A stretch of DNA of 64,000 bases from VXYL01 sp965203685. Lineage in GTDB: Bacteria > Pseudomonadota > Gammaproteobacteria > Pseudomonadales > Azotimanducaceae. The notes under the pieces were generated by a model. The model was not told the origin of the DNA, did no database searches, and was given only the letters and a program-made list of their open reading frames with translations. Location: NCBI GenBank assembly GCA_965203685.1, contig OZ241908.1:3720001-3784000 (forward strand), in the 5' to 3' direction. A program made the position numbers and the translations under genes. Each line of letters starts with the position of its first letter. Within the stretch, counting starts at the first letter, position 1. Positions 42,701-51,800 of this stretch are shown here, piece after piece.

Positions 42701-44359
42701 TTGAACCACGATCTAGTGATCCGCAACGGAACCGTTGTCGACGGCACCGGCGATGAGCCGTTCGATGGCGACGTCGCCATCGACGGCAACACCATCAGCG
42801 CCGTAGGCGAAGTCAGCGGCAAGGGCCGCGAGGAAATCGACGCCGCTGGCCATGCCGTGACGCCGGGGTTCATCGACTTGCATACCCACCTCGACGCCCA
42901 GATCGGCTGGGATCCGCACATGACGTCGGTCACCTGGCACGGCGTCACCACCGCCCTGCTCGGGAACTGCGGCGTTACCTTCGCGCCGTGCCGCAAGGAG
43001 GACCGCGAGTTCCTCGCCGGCATGATGGAGACCGTGGAGGACATCCCGAGGCACGCCATCCTGACCGGCCTGCCGTGGGACTGGGAGTCCTACGGCGGCT
43101 ACCTCGATTCCATCGAACGCCTCGGCCCGATGGTCAACGTCTGCGGCCTGGTTGGCCACAGCGCTACGCGCTTCAACGTGATGGGCGAGCGCGCCATCGA
43201 AGAGCAGGCGACGCCGGAGGAGATCGAAAAGATCGCCGCGCTCGCCGCGCAGTCGGTGAAGGAAGGCGCACTCGGCTTCTCGGTGAACCGCCATCCGGGC
43301 CACACGCTGCCGGACCGGCGCCCGATCCCCGGCACGTTCGCCTCCCACGAGGAGATGCTGGCCATCGCCCGCGCCGTCGGCGCCGAGGGGGGCCTCATGC
43401 AGATCGTGCCGAACTTCGGCAAGGTGGAAGAGGAAATGGACCTCATGGCCCAGGAAGGCCAGACCAGCCGCGTGCTGTTCAGCGCCATCGCCGAGCACCG
43501 CGAGGCCCTGGACGAGAAGGTCACCGCCATGCGGGCAAGCGGCGTGGACATCACGGCGGTTACCGTGCCCCGCGCCGGCGGCGGCATCATCGGCCTCGCC
43601 ACCAACAATTTCTGGCGCACGCCGTCGTGGAACAAGCTGCGCGACATGGATTTCGACGCACGGCCCAAGGCCATCGCCGACGAGGCCTTTCGCGCCAAAC
43701 TGGTGGCGGAAGTGAAGGACAACGAGCAACTCAACGAGCAGGTGCTGAAGACCACCCGGCGCTACTACCCGATGGGCGACGGCCCGCGACCCATCTATAC
43801 CCGGTCGCGCTACGAGAGCCTGTTCGACATCGCCGCCGCGGCTGGCGAGCATCCGTGCGAGACCTGGCTGCGGCTGACGCTGGAGAGCAACGGCAAGCTG
43901 CTGTTCCATGTGCGCAGCTTCAACGTCAATCTGGAGAACTTGGAGCAGCTCATCACCACCGACTGGGCGATGCCCGGCCTCGGCGACGCGGGCGCTCACG
44001 TCAGCGGGATGATCGATTCCGGCTGGGCCACGTTCGTGCTGTCGCACTGGTACCGGGACCATGGCACCTACGCCATCGAGGAAGCCGTGCGGCGCATCGC
44101 CGCCGAACCGGCCCGCGTGCTCCGCCTCAGCGATCGCGGCACCTTGGAGACCGGCAAGAAGGCCGACCTAAACGTGATCGACATCGATCGCCTGGAAGAA
44201 CACCAGCCCTACATCGTGCATGACTTCCCTGGCGGCGCTCCGCGCTTCCAGCAGCGCGCGCAGGGCTACAAGGCGACGGTGTGCAATGGGCAGGTCACGC
44301 TAAGGGACGACGAGCACACGGGGGTTTGCGCCGGCCAGGTGCTGCGTCACGGCAGCTAG
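42701..44359 (+). CDS. N-acyl-D-amino-acid deacylase (amidohydrolase family)
   Basis: A 552-residue amidohydrolase-superfamily enzyme that removes acyl groups from N-acyl-D-amino acids. N-terminal NGTVVDGTGDEPFDGDVAIDGNTISAVGEVSGKGREEIDAAGHAVTPGFIDLHTHLDAQ holds the HxH metal motif; NCGVTFAPC has the Cys ligand of D-aminoacylases; GDAGAHVSGMID carries the catalytic Asp. The C-terminal strand region KKADLNVIDIDRLEEHQP closes the beta sandwich. Start is TTG 42701 with GGGAGAG six bases upstream. The IS ends only 77 bp upstream, so its promoter may be altered or supplied by the element. Confidence 0.9.
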   Translation: MNHDLVIRNGTVVDGTGDEPFDGDVAIDGNTISAVGEVSGKGREEIDAAGHAVTPGFIDLHTHLDAQIGWDPHMTSVTWHGVTTALLGNCGVTFAPCRKEDREFLAGMMETVEDIPRHAILTGLPWDWESYGGYLDSIERLGPMVNVCGLVGHSATRFNVMGERAIEEQATPEEIEKIAALAAQSVKEGALGFSVNRHPGHTLPDRRPIPGTFASHEEMLAIARAVGAEGGLMQIVPNFGKVEEEMDLMAQEGQTSRVLFSAIAEHREALDEKVTAMRASGVDITAVTVPRAGGGIIGLATNNFWRTPSWNKLRDMDFDARPKAIADEAFRAKLVAEVKDNEQLNEQVLKTTRRYYPMGDGPRPIYTRSRYESLFDIAAAAGEHPCETWLRLTLESNGKLLFHVRSFNVNLENLEQLITTDWAMPGLGDAGAHVSGMIDSGWATFVLSHWYRDHGTYAIEEAVRRIAAEPARVLRLSDRGTLETGKKADLNVIDIDRLEEHQPYIVHDFPGGAPRFQQRAQGYKATVCNGQVTLRDDEHTGVCAGQVLRHGS

Positions 44360-44405
44360 CGGGTCGCCCACTCGGGCAAGCCGTACCGCCATCGCGTCAG
44401 GGGAA

Positions 44406-44426
44406 GCGCGTCGTCATCCGACGCGC
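44406..44426. terminator. Bidirectional hairpin between convergent genes
   Basis: Perfect 8-bp stem GCGCGTCG-tcatc-CGACGCGC in the 71-bp gap between the deacylase and the TlpA-like gene. Position suggests termination of both; there is no T-run. It is not one of the dispersed repeats. Confidence 0.5.
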
Positions 44427-44430
44427 CGCC

Positions 44431-45873
44431 CTACGCGCCCATGGCCTCGTCCACCGCCTTGAGGATCGCGTCGAGCCCACTGGTACGCGCGATGATCCGG
44501 CCTTCCTCGTTGGCGAGCATGTAGGTCGGAAAGACACGGACGTCCCAGGTCCGCGCGATTTCGCTGCCCACGCCGACGTGCCAATTGGGCCACGGCATCG
44601 GCTCCCCCTCCTGGAACTCGGTGACTTCCTCGAGCTTTTCGTCGACGCTGATCGCGAGCAGCGCGAACCGGTCGGCCGGCTGTTCTTCGACGAGTTCGCG
44701 AAGCTTGGGCAGCGCCGCGATGCATGGGCCGCACCACGTCGCCCAGAAGTCGATCAGGACGACCTTGCCCGCATAGTCGGTCAGGTTCTCCTCGAGCCCG
44801 TCGACCGTGGTGCCCGCGAGTGACGGAAGCGTGCCGCCCACCATGGCGTGTTCGATCCGGTAGACCAGCCCCGCCTCGGCCTCGGCAATAGTCCCGTAAG
44901 CTGAATCGTCGTCGCCGGGCTTAAGCTGCCGCGCGAAGCGCAACTCCTCGACGCCTTCGCTCAACCCCTTGGCGGCCGCCAACGCTCGCTTGCGCACTTT
45001 CGCGGCCTCGGTCGGATCCGAGGCGGCGGCCTCGTTCGCGGCGAGTACCAAGCCCGCAGCGTGGAAGTAACGGGCCGTGGCCCGCGCGGCCGGGTCTGCA
45101 GCCTGCTCGGCGAACTCCTCGAAGAACCCGTCGATCGACCCGTCCGCCTGGTAGCGCCCGGAGTCCAAGGCAACGAGGGTGTCCGGCCAGCCCTCGTAGT
45201 CGGGTACGTTGGCGTTGAGCGCCCGCGCCGCACGCAGCACCACCGGACCCCTTCCCGGCATCCGCGTCGTGTCCTCGATCACGAACGTCGCCGCTTTCTG
45301 AACGGCCTCGCCTGCGCCGGACTCGGCAACGGCGAGGGCCGCCGCGGTCGCGCGGACGACCGGCGGATAGGTGCCGAGCGCATCGAGCCTCGTCGCCTCG
45401 TCGTCGGCCGGCAACTCGGCGTCGATAATCTCCTGGCGCGCGGCGTCCCAGTCGTCCGCCGCTTGCCGGTACGCCTCGACCACCGCCCAGTCCGGACCGA
45501 TCTCGGCGACGAGGACGTCGATGCCCAACGCCAAGTCCTCCGCGGCGGTCTCCGACAGTCCGAAGGTGTGTTCAACGAGGAACTCGGCCGCGTCGATGCG
45601 TCGAGCATGTCCGGGCACGTCCAGGATGCCCCGCGCCGCTGCGACCGCGTCGGTGATATCGGGATGCGGGCCAACTGTCTCGCGCGCCTTGGCCTTGGCC
45701 TCGGGTGCGTCATCGGAACGCGCGATGCGGTTCATCTCCGCGTGCCACTTCGTATCCACGTCGATGTAGGTCTGCACCGCCCGCCAGGGGTCTTGGGCGC
45801 CGCAGGCGCCAAGCAGCAGGCTGGTCCCGGCCAGGACCATGGCACCGAGGAGTTGCCGAGTGTCGATGGGCAT
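44431..45873 (-). CDS. TlpA-type thioredoxin lipoprotein with large N-terminal domain
   Basis: About 480 residues from ATG 45873. A lipoprotein signal ends at the lipobox LLGAC (Cys24). Residues 25-340 are an Ala/Asp/Glu-rich, mostly helical domain of unknown type. Residues 345-480 form a TlpA/ResA-like thioredoxin domain: GTTVDGLEENLTDYAGKVVLIDFWATWC381GPC384IAALPKLRE, then ISVDEKLEEV and FPTYMLANEEGRII with the cis-Pro. It probably reduces or exchanges disulfides in the periplasm, for instance on cytochromes or a partner recruited by the helical domain. Divergent from citrate synthase. Confidence 0.88.
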   Translation of the reverse strand: MPIDTRQLLGAMVLAGTSLLLGACGAQDPWRAVQTYIDVDTKWHAEMNRIARSDDAPEAKAKARETVGPHPDITDAVAAARGILDVPGHARRIDAAEFLVEHTFGLSETAAEDLALGIDVLVAEIGPDWAVVEAYRQAADDWDAARQEIIDAELPADDEATRLDALGTYPPVVRATAAALAVAESGAGEAVQKAATFVIEDTTRMPGRGPVVLRAARALNANVPDYEGWPDTLVALDSGRYQADGSIDGFFEEFAEQAADPAARATARYFHAAGLVLAANEAAASDPTEAAKVRKRALAAAKGLSEGVEELRFARQLKPGDDDSAYGTIAEAEAGLVYRIEHAMVGGTLPSLAGTTVDGLEENLTDYAGKVVLIDFWATWCGPCIAALPKLRELVEEQPADRFALLAISVDEKLEEVTEFQEGEPMPWPNWHVGVGSEIARTWDVRVFPTYMLANEEGRIIARTSGLDAILKAVDEAMGA

Positions 45874-46032
45874 ATGCGTCTCACGCTTCTCCCGAGGGGT
45901 GCCCAACATGCGCCGATTTGCCGCCCGGCGCAAGCGGTGAGCCATCGCGTCCGGTCACGCGCCGCATTGACTGCAACCACCCGCTTCAATAGGCTCAACG
46001 GCTCATTCAACGTGAGTGGGGGGACACACTTC

Positions 46033-47331
46033 GTGGCATCAACCGGCCCGAAAAACGCCCGGCTATTCGTCGATGGTCGCGAAGATCCCATCGAACTGCC
46101 GATCCTCAAGCCGAGCCTCGGGAACGATGTCATCGATATCGGACGACTGACCAACGAAGGCTACTTCACGTACGACCCGGGGTTCGTGTCCACCGCGTCC
46201 TGCGACTCCAACATCACCTACATCGACGGCGACGCCGGCACCCTGCTGCACCGGGGCTACCCAATCGAGCAACTCGCCGAGCAATCGGACTTCGTGGAAC
46301 TGTGCTACCTGCTGCTCAAGGGCTCCCTGCCCACCCCGGGCGAGAAGGCGAGCTACGCCGCCGCCCTGGTCGCCGAACGCGACATCCCCCAAGGTGTGCG
46401 CGACATGGTCGGCAACTTCTCGCGCGATGCCCACCCGATGGGCATCATGACGGCGCTGACCGGCGCCTTGGCCGCGGAGTACCACCAGGGGCTCGACATC
46501 ACCGAAGAGGCCGACCGCTGGGACACCTGTACGCGGCTCATCGCGAAGATGCCAACACTGGCGGCGCTGACCTATCGCCACGGCAAGGGCAAGCCGTACC
46601 TGCCGCCCCGAGACGACCTCGGCTACGCGGAGAACTTCCTCTACACCACCTTCGCCGACGACGAGAACTACACCATCAACCCGGTGATCGCCAAGGCGAT
46701 GGACCGCATCTTCATGCTCCACGCCGACCACGAGCAGAACGCGTCGACGTCGACGGTCCGGCTCGCAGGCTCCACCGGCACGAACCCCTACTCGGCTGTC
46801 GCAGCCGGCATCGCGGCGCTCTGGGGGCCTTCCCACGGCGGCGCCAACGAGGCCGTCCTGAACATGCTCGCGGAGATCGACTCGCCCGACAACATCGACG
46901 CCTACGTCGCCAAGGCCAAGGACCGAAACGACCCGTTCCGCGTCATGGGCTTCGGCCACCGGGTCTACAAGAACTACGATCCGCGCGCCACGGTCATGCA
47001 GGAGACCTGCCACGAGGTCTTCGCCGAACTCGGCGTCGACAACGACCCCATGCTGCAGATGGCGCAGCGCCTGGAGAAGATCGCCCTCGAGGACGAGTTC
47101 TTCATCGAGCGTCGGCTGTACCCGAACGTCGACTTCTACTCCGGGATCACCTTGAAGGCCGTCGGCATTCCCACGGAGATGTTCACGGTCATCTTCACCA
47201 CCGGGCGCACGCCCGGCTGGATCGCCCACTGGCGGGAGATGGTCAGCGAGGCGTACAAGATCGGCCGCCCTCGTCAACTCTACCGGGGCCAGACCGCCCG
47301 CGACTACGTCCCCCTCGCCGACCGCGAGTGA
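46033..47331 (+). CDS. gltA: Citrate synthase
   Basis: About 432 residues from GTG 46033 (MASTGPKNARLFVDGRED), with a GTGGGGGG tract about ten bases upstream; GTG 46012 is an alternative and the frame is open further without support. Hexameric Gram-negative type: LLHRGYPIEQLAEQSDFVELCYLLL, HADHEQNASTSTVRLAGSTGTNPY, active-site His in WGPSHGGANEAVLNML and GFGHRVYKNYDPRA, and the catalytic Asp in YPNVDFYSG. Condenses acetyl-CoA and oxaloacetate at the entry to the TCA cycle. No other TCA gene is adjacent. Confidence 0.95.
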   Translation: MASTGPKNARLFVDGREDPIELPILKPSLGNDVIDIGRLTNEGYFTYDPGFVSTASCDSNITYIDGDAGTLLHRGYPIEQLAEQSDFVELCYLLLKGSLPTPGEKASYAAALVAERDIPQGVRDMVGNFSRDAHPMGIMTALTGALAAEYHQGLDITEEADRWDTCTRLIAKMPTLAALTYRHGKGKPYLPPRDDLGYAENFLYTTFADDENYTINPVIAKAMDRIFMLHADHEQNASTSTVRLAGSTGTNPYSAVAAGIAALWGPSHGGANEAVLNMLAEIDSPDNIDAYVAKAKDRNDPFRVMGFGHRVYKNYDPRATVMQETCHEVFAELGVDNDPMLQMAQRLEKIALEDEFFIERRLYPNVDFYSGITLKAVGIPTEMFTVIFTTGRTPGWIAHWREMVSEAYKIGRPRQLYRGQTARDYVPLADRE

Positions 47332-47397
47332 AGCCCCTCAGGTCGGCAAGCCACAACGGAGGTCCGGACAAGCAGGTCCGCACCACGACGTCGGCAA

Positions 47398-48699
47398 ATG
47401 GCCGAGGCTGACCCACCCGCCACCCAGGATCCCGGCACCGACACGCCCAGCGAAAGACCGCGTCCCTTCCGCAGGCGCCGTTGCGACAACTGCGGCGCGA
47501 AGATGCGTGGCCGATTCTGCGTGGTCTGCGGGCAGCGCGACCGGCAATACGGCCCCATCATGTGCGAGAACTGCGGGGCGGCGAAGCAGGGAGCCTTCTG
47601 CGCCGTCTGCGGCCAGAACGACCGCAACTACCGGCGCAACGTCTTCCCCGTGGTCGCCGAAGCGCTCGCCGAGACCTTCGAGACGGACTCGCGCTTGTTC
47701 CGCACGCTTGGCGTTCTCTTCACGCGACCCGGGTTCCTGTCGAAAGAGTTCTCCGAGAACCGCCGTGCGCACTACCTGTCCCCGTTCCGGCTCTACCTGT
47801 TCACCAGCATTGCCTTCTTCTTCGTGCTGTCCTTAAGCATCGACATGCCGGACGGTCCGCCCGGATCAGGCGAGGGGCGGCCCTCATTCCTCCAGGTCGG
47901 ACCCGGAGACGCCCCGCCGGGCCTCGGCGCACGGCGAGCCGCCAGCGAGTCCGACGACGCCCAGGAGAGCGTCGCCACAGAGGCCGACGACGCGGAGCGA
48001 GAGCGTCGATTCACCCTGACCGTCGGCGGCGAACGCGTGCTTGCCACGGCGGACGGAGACGAGAATCCCGACGAGGCGGAACCTGCCACAGCCGGACCGC
48101 GGGAGTTCACGGCAGAGCAACAAGCGGGCATCGAGCGGCTTCGCGAGGGCCTCGACGAGCCGCGGCGGCGCAAACTCCGCGAACTGTTGAATCGCCCGGT
48201 GGTCGGACCGGCCATCGCGGACGTTGTCGAGGACATCCCGGCGGAAGCCTACGCGGAGATGGGCGACTACAGCCGCCACTTGGTGGGGCAACTCGTCGAC
48301 ATCCTCCATCGACCATTCGACGCGGCACGGGCGTGGCTCGAGAACCTGCCGATCGCCATGTTCTGCCTGCTGCCTTTCTACGCCCTCCTTTTGAAGATCC
48401 TCTACATCCGACCGAAGAGGTTCTACTCAGAGCACTTGGTGTTCGGCATGCACATCCACACCGTGGCGTACATCGTGTTCACGGTGATGGTGCTGATCCC
48501 GGATGTGCCTGCCGTCGGTTGGCTGGGACCGGTGCTACTTCTCGCGCTCGCCGTGTACTACTTCCTCGCGCTGAAGCGCTACTACGGCAACGGTGCCTTC
48601 CTGACGCTGGTCAAGTACGTGATCCTCGCGAGCATGTATTCGTTCCTCCTGATCCTGGCACTCGTCGGCGCCGCAGGGGCGGTTCTACTGTTCTTCTAG
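47398..48699 (+). CDS. DUF3667 membrane protein with two zinc-ribbon motifs
   Basis: A 433-residue protein. The N terminus has two zinc ribbons, CDNCGAKMRGRFCVVCGQ and CENCGAAKQGAFCAVCGQ. Next comes the DUF3667 core (FETDSRLFRTLGVLFTRPGFLSKEFSENRRAHYLSPFRLYLFTSIAFFFV) leading into the first membrane helix. A long acidic, low-complexity stretch follows (residues about 150-290), then four C-terminal helices (AMFCLLPFYALLLKILYI, HTVAYIVFTVMVLIPDV, VLLLALAVYYFLAL and YVILASMYSFLLILALVGAAGAVLLFF). Function is unknown. It lies 66 bp after gltA and may be co-transcribed. Confidence 0.85.
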   Translation: MAEADPPATQDPGTDTPSERPRPFRRRRCDNCGAKMRGRFCVVCGQRDRQYGPIMCENCGAAKQGAFCAVCGQNDRNYRRNVFPVVAEALAETFETDSRLFRTLGVLFTRPGFLSKEFSENRRAHYLSPFRLYLFTSIAFFFVLSLSIDMPDGPPGSGEGRPSFLQVGPGDAPPGLGARRAASESDDAQESVATEADDAERERRFTLTVGGERVLATADGDENPDEAEPATAGPREFTAEQQAGIERLREGLDEPRRRKLRELLNRPVVGPAIADVVEDIPAEAYAEMGDYSRHLVGQLVDILHRPFDAARAWLENLPIAMFCLLPFYALLLKILYIRPKRFYSEHLVFGMHIHTVAYIVFTVMVLIPDVPAVGWLGPVLLLALAVYYFLALKRYYGNGAFLTLVKYVILASMYSFLLILALVGAAGAVLLFF

Positions 48700-48744
48700 A
48701 CAAGACGGTTGCCCGGCGGCCGACGCGGTCCACGCCACATGCCG

Positions 48745-48763
48745 GCGACCGCGAAGCGGTCGC
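48745..48763 (+). terminator. Hairpin after the DUF3667 gene
   Basis: Perfect 8-bp stem GCGACCGC-GAA-GCGGTCGC, 45 bases past the stop codon, followed by a pyrimidine-rich stretch with short T-runs. Probably separates this gene from the alpha-2-macroglobulin gene. Confidence 0.55.
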
Positions 48764-48860
48764 GTCTCCTTCGGTACTCCATTGTTCTTCTTGCGTTCTT
48801 CACGCCTCCCTGCCGCGACGGTCTGCATAGTTCCGGGTCGACCCCCCTTGGGAAGAAGCG

Positions 48861-51800
48861 ATGCCACGAAAAGGTCTCGTTGCCTCCGTCGTCGGCGACA
48901 TCTCGTGGACGCCCCCGGTATGGATTTCGCGCATGGGGCGGCGGCGTCTCGCATACGGCGCCGCCGGTTTGTTCGGCATCGTCGCGGTCGCCGTGGCGAC
49001 TCTCGTCTACGTGCAACGTCTGCCCGAGCCCCAACGCGTCGCCGTCGACGTCACGCCTCCGGCAATCTCGCGCATCGACCAGGGAGACCTGATCCCGGAC
49101 TCGCTCCGCCTCGACTTCCACTACACCGGGACTGCAGAAGGCGAGCCGCCGACCGTGCTGTCCGCGGCGCGCCTCGACCTCGTCGGTGAACGCGTGGACG
49201 AAGGCGTCGAACTGCAACCACCGCACCCCGGCGAGTGGCGCTTCGACACCGAGAACCGGCTGGTCTTCGAGCCATCCGAGGACTGGCCGGCCGGGCGCGC
49301 ATACCGGGTGCGGCTGTCCCGGAGCATGTTCGCGCCCGGGGTCGAACTCGTGGACAGCGCCGCGCGGTTCGAGACGCCCGCCTTCGTCGCCTCGGTGACA
49401 TCCGCCGACTTCTACCAGCATCCCGAGGTCGTCGCCGAGCGCCGCATTACGGCCAGTTTCAACTTCTCGCACCCGGTCTCCAGGCCTGACTTGGAGGAAC
49501 GGTTGGACCTGTCGATCCGGGAGGGCAGCTCCGACGCCGCACACCAATCGCGACCGCTCGGCTCGCGGGTCGAGTACGGTCCCCACGACCGCACCGCCCA
49601 CGTGCTCTCGGGCGTCGTGGAGATTCCCGAACGTGAGCAGTTCGCAACGGTCGCGGTGGCGCCCGGTCTCAAGCCCGTGAGCGGCGATGTCGCGTTCGAG
49701 GACGCGCTTTACGCACAGATCAGGGTGCCGGATCGCTCAAGCTACTTCCGCGTGGAGAGCATCAGGGCGTCCATTGTCGAGGACGCCAAGGGCGATCCCG
49801 TCCAGACCGCGGTCGTGGCGTTCACGGACCAGGTCGACACCCAGGCATTCGGGCGCCGGCTGAACGCTTGGCTGCTGCCACGAGACCGAAGGATCGGCAA
49901 TACCCGGTACCAGCGGTATCGCTGGCGCTCGCCAAGCGAAGTCACGCCGGACGTGCTCGCCGAGTCCGAGCCGCTGGACCTCGTCGTGAATCCCACCGAA
50001 CGCGATGCCGCCATGCTTCAGAGCGTGACCCTCGACGCGCCGCCGGATCGCTACGTCTACCTGCGCGTCGACCCCGGTCTCGTCTCAGCCGGAGAGTTCG
50101 TACTTGGATCGACGGCCGACGGGGTCGTGCCGGTGCCGCACTATCCAAAGCAGGCGGGCATCGCCCAGGACGGAGCGCTGTTGCCCCTGACCGGGAATCG
50201 CCTACTCACCATCTTCGGACGTGGCGTGGAAGCGATCAAGGTCGACGTCCAGCAATTGCTTCCCGGGTCCATCAACCACTTGGCAAGCCAAACGGGCGGA
50301 GACATCCGCGACCCCTGGTTTCGCTACGGCATCGATGCCGACAACCTGTCGGTTCTGACCACGCGCATCATCGAACTGAATCCTGGCCACCCGCGGGAAC
50401 GCAAGTTCGCGACGCTGGATCTCGACCCCTACCTGCCATCAGGCGGGCTGTTCTTCGTCAAGGTGCAGGGCTGGGATCCGGAAACCCAGGGCACCGTGGG
50501 GACCTCCGACCGGCGCATGGCTTTGGTCACCGATCTTGGTCTCTTGGTGAAGACCAACGTCGATCAGAGCCAGGACGTGTTTGTGCATTCGATCGCTACT
50601 GGCGAACCCGTGTCGGGCGCCGAAGTGGAGCTACTCGGCAAGAACGGTCTCGCCGTCATCTCCACGACGACCGACGCCGACGGGCATGCTCCGCTGGCTT
50701 CGGCCGCTGCCTTCGAACGCGACCGCCAGCCGACGGTCTTCGTGGTGCGCCGGGGGGCCGACGTCACATTCATGCCCTATCGGCGCGGCGACCGACGGAT
50801 CCGTTGGTCGGGATTCGATGTCGGCGGCGAGCATGTCCTTCGCGACGACGCCGAGCGCCTCAAGGCGGTGGTGTACACCGACCGCGGCCTCTACCGTCCG
50901 GGCGAGACGGTACGCCTGATCAGCATCGTACGACGGAGCGACCTCGGCCTGGTGCCCGGCACCCCAATCGAGGTCCGCGTGGCCGACCCGCGTGGTGCCG
51001 CTGTATTCCGCACCCGCACGCGGTTGCCGGACGACGGGTTCTTGGCTTGGGACGTCGGAACCCGACCGGAATCGCCAACCGGACGCTATGCCGCGCGCAT
51101 CGACCTCGTCGACCAGGGGCGGCGGCGGACCCTAGGCGGCGCTTCGTTCCGCGTCGAGGAATACCAGCCCGACCGGCTGCGGATTCGTGCCGCGATCATC
51201 GACCGCGGGGCCAAGCCGTCGGATCTGCAGCCAACCGTACGCGAAATGCGCCACCGGACATGGCTGAACCCGGGCGAGCACTACGCCCGTGTCACCTTGC
51301 GGAACCTGTTCGGCACGGCTGCCCAAGGACGACGGGTCGCGGCTTCCCTGGTCTTGACGCCCGTGTCCCCGAGCTTCCCTGAACATCCGGGGTACCGGTT
51401 CACCGACCCCTTCCGAGACCCCGACGCGCCACTGAAGACCGTGAAGCTGACCCTTGCGGACGCAGCCACGGATGCTCGCGGAGTTGCCCAACTCCCCTTC
51501 GACTTGCGTCCGTACGACAACGGCATCTACCGCCTGCTGTTGACAACCGAGGGCTTCGAGGTCAGCGGTGGCCGCAGCGTCAAGGCGCGGACCGGGACAC
51601 TCATGTCACCTGCGGCCGCCCTCGTCGGTTACAAGGCGGACGGCGACCTCGACTTCATCACCCTGAACGGCGCACGCACCTTGAGCTTCCTTGCGATCGG
51701 CCGGGACCTTGAGCCCGTCGCCCTCGACGGCCTCACGGCAGTGCTGATCGAGCAGCGCTACGTGTCGGCGCTGGTCAAGCGGCAGAACGGCACGTTCGCC

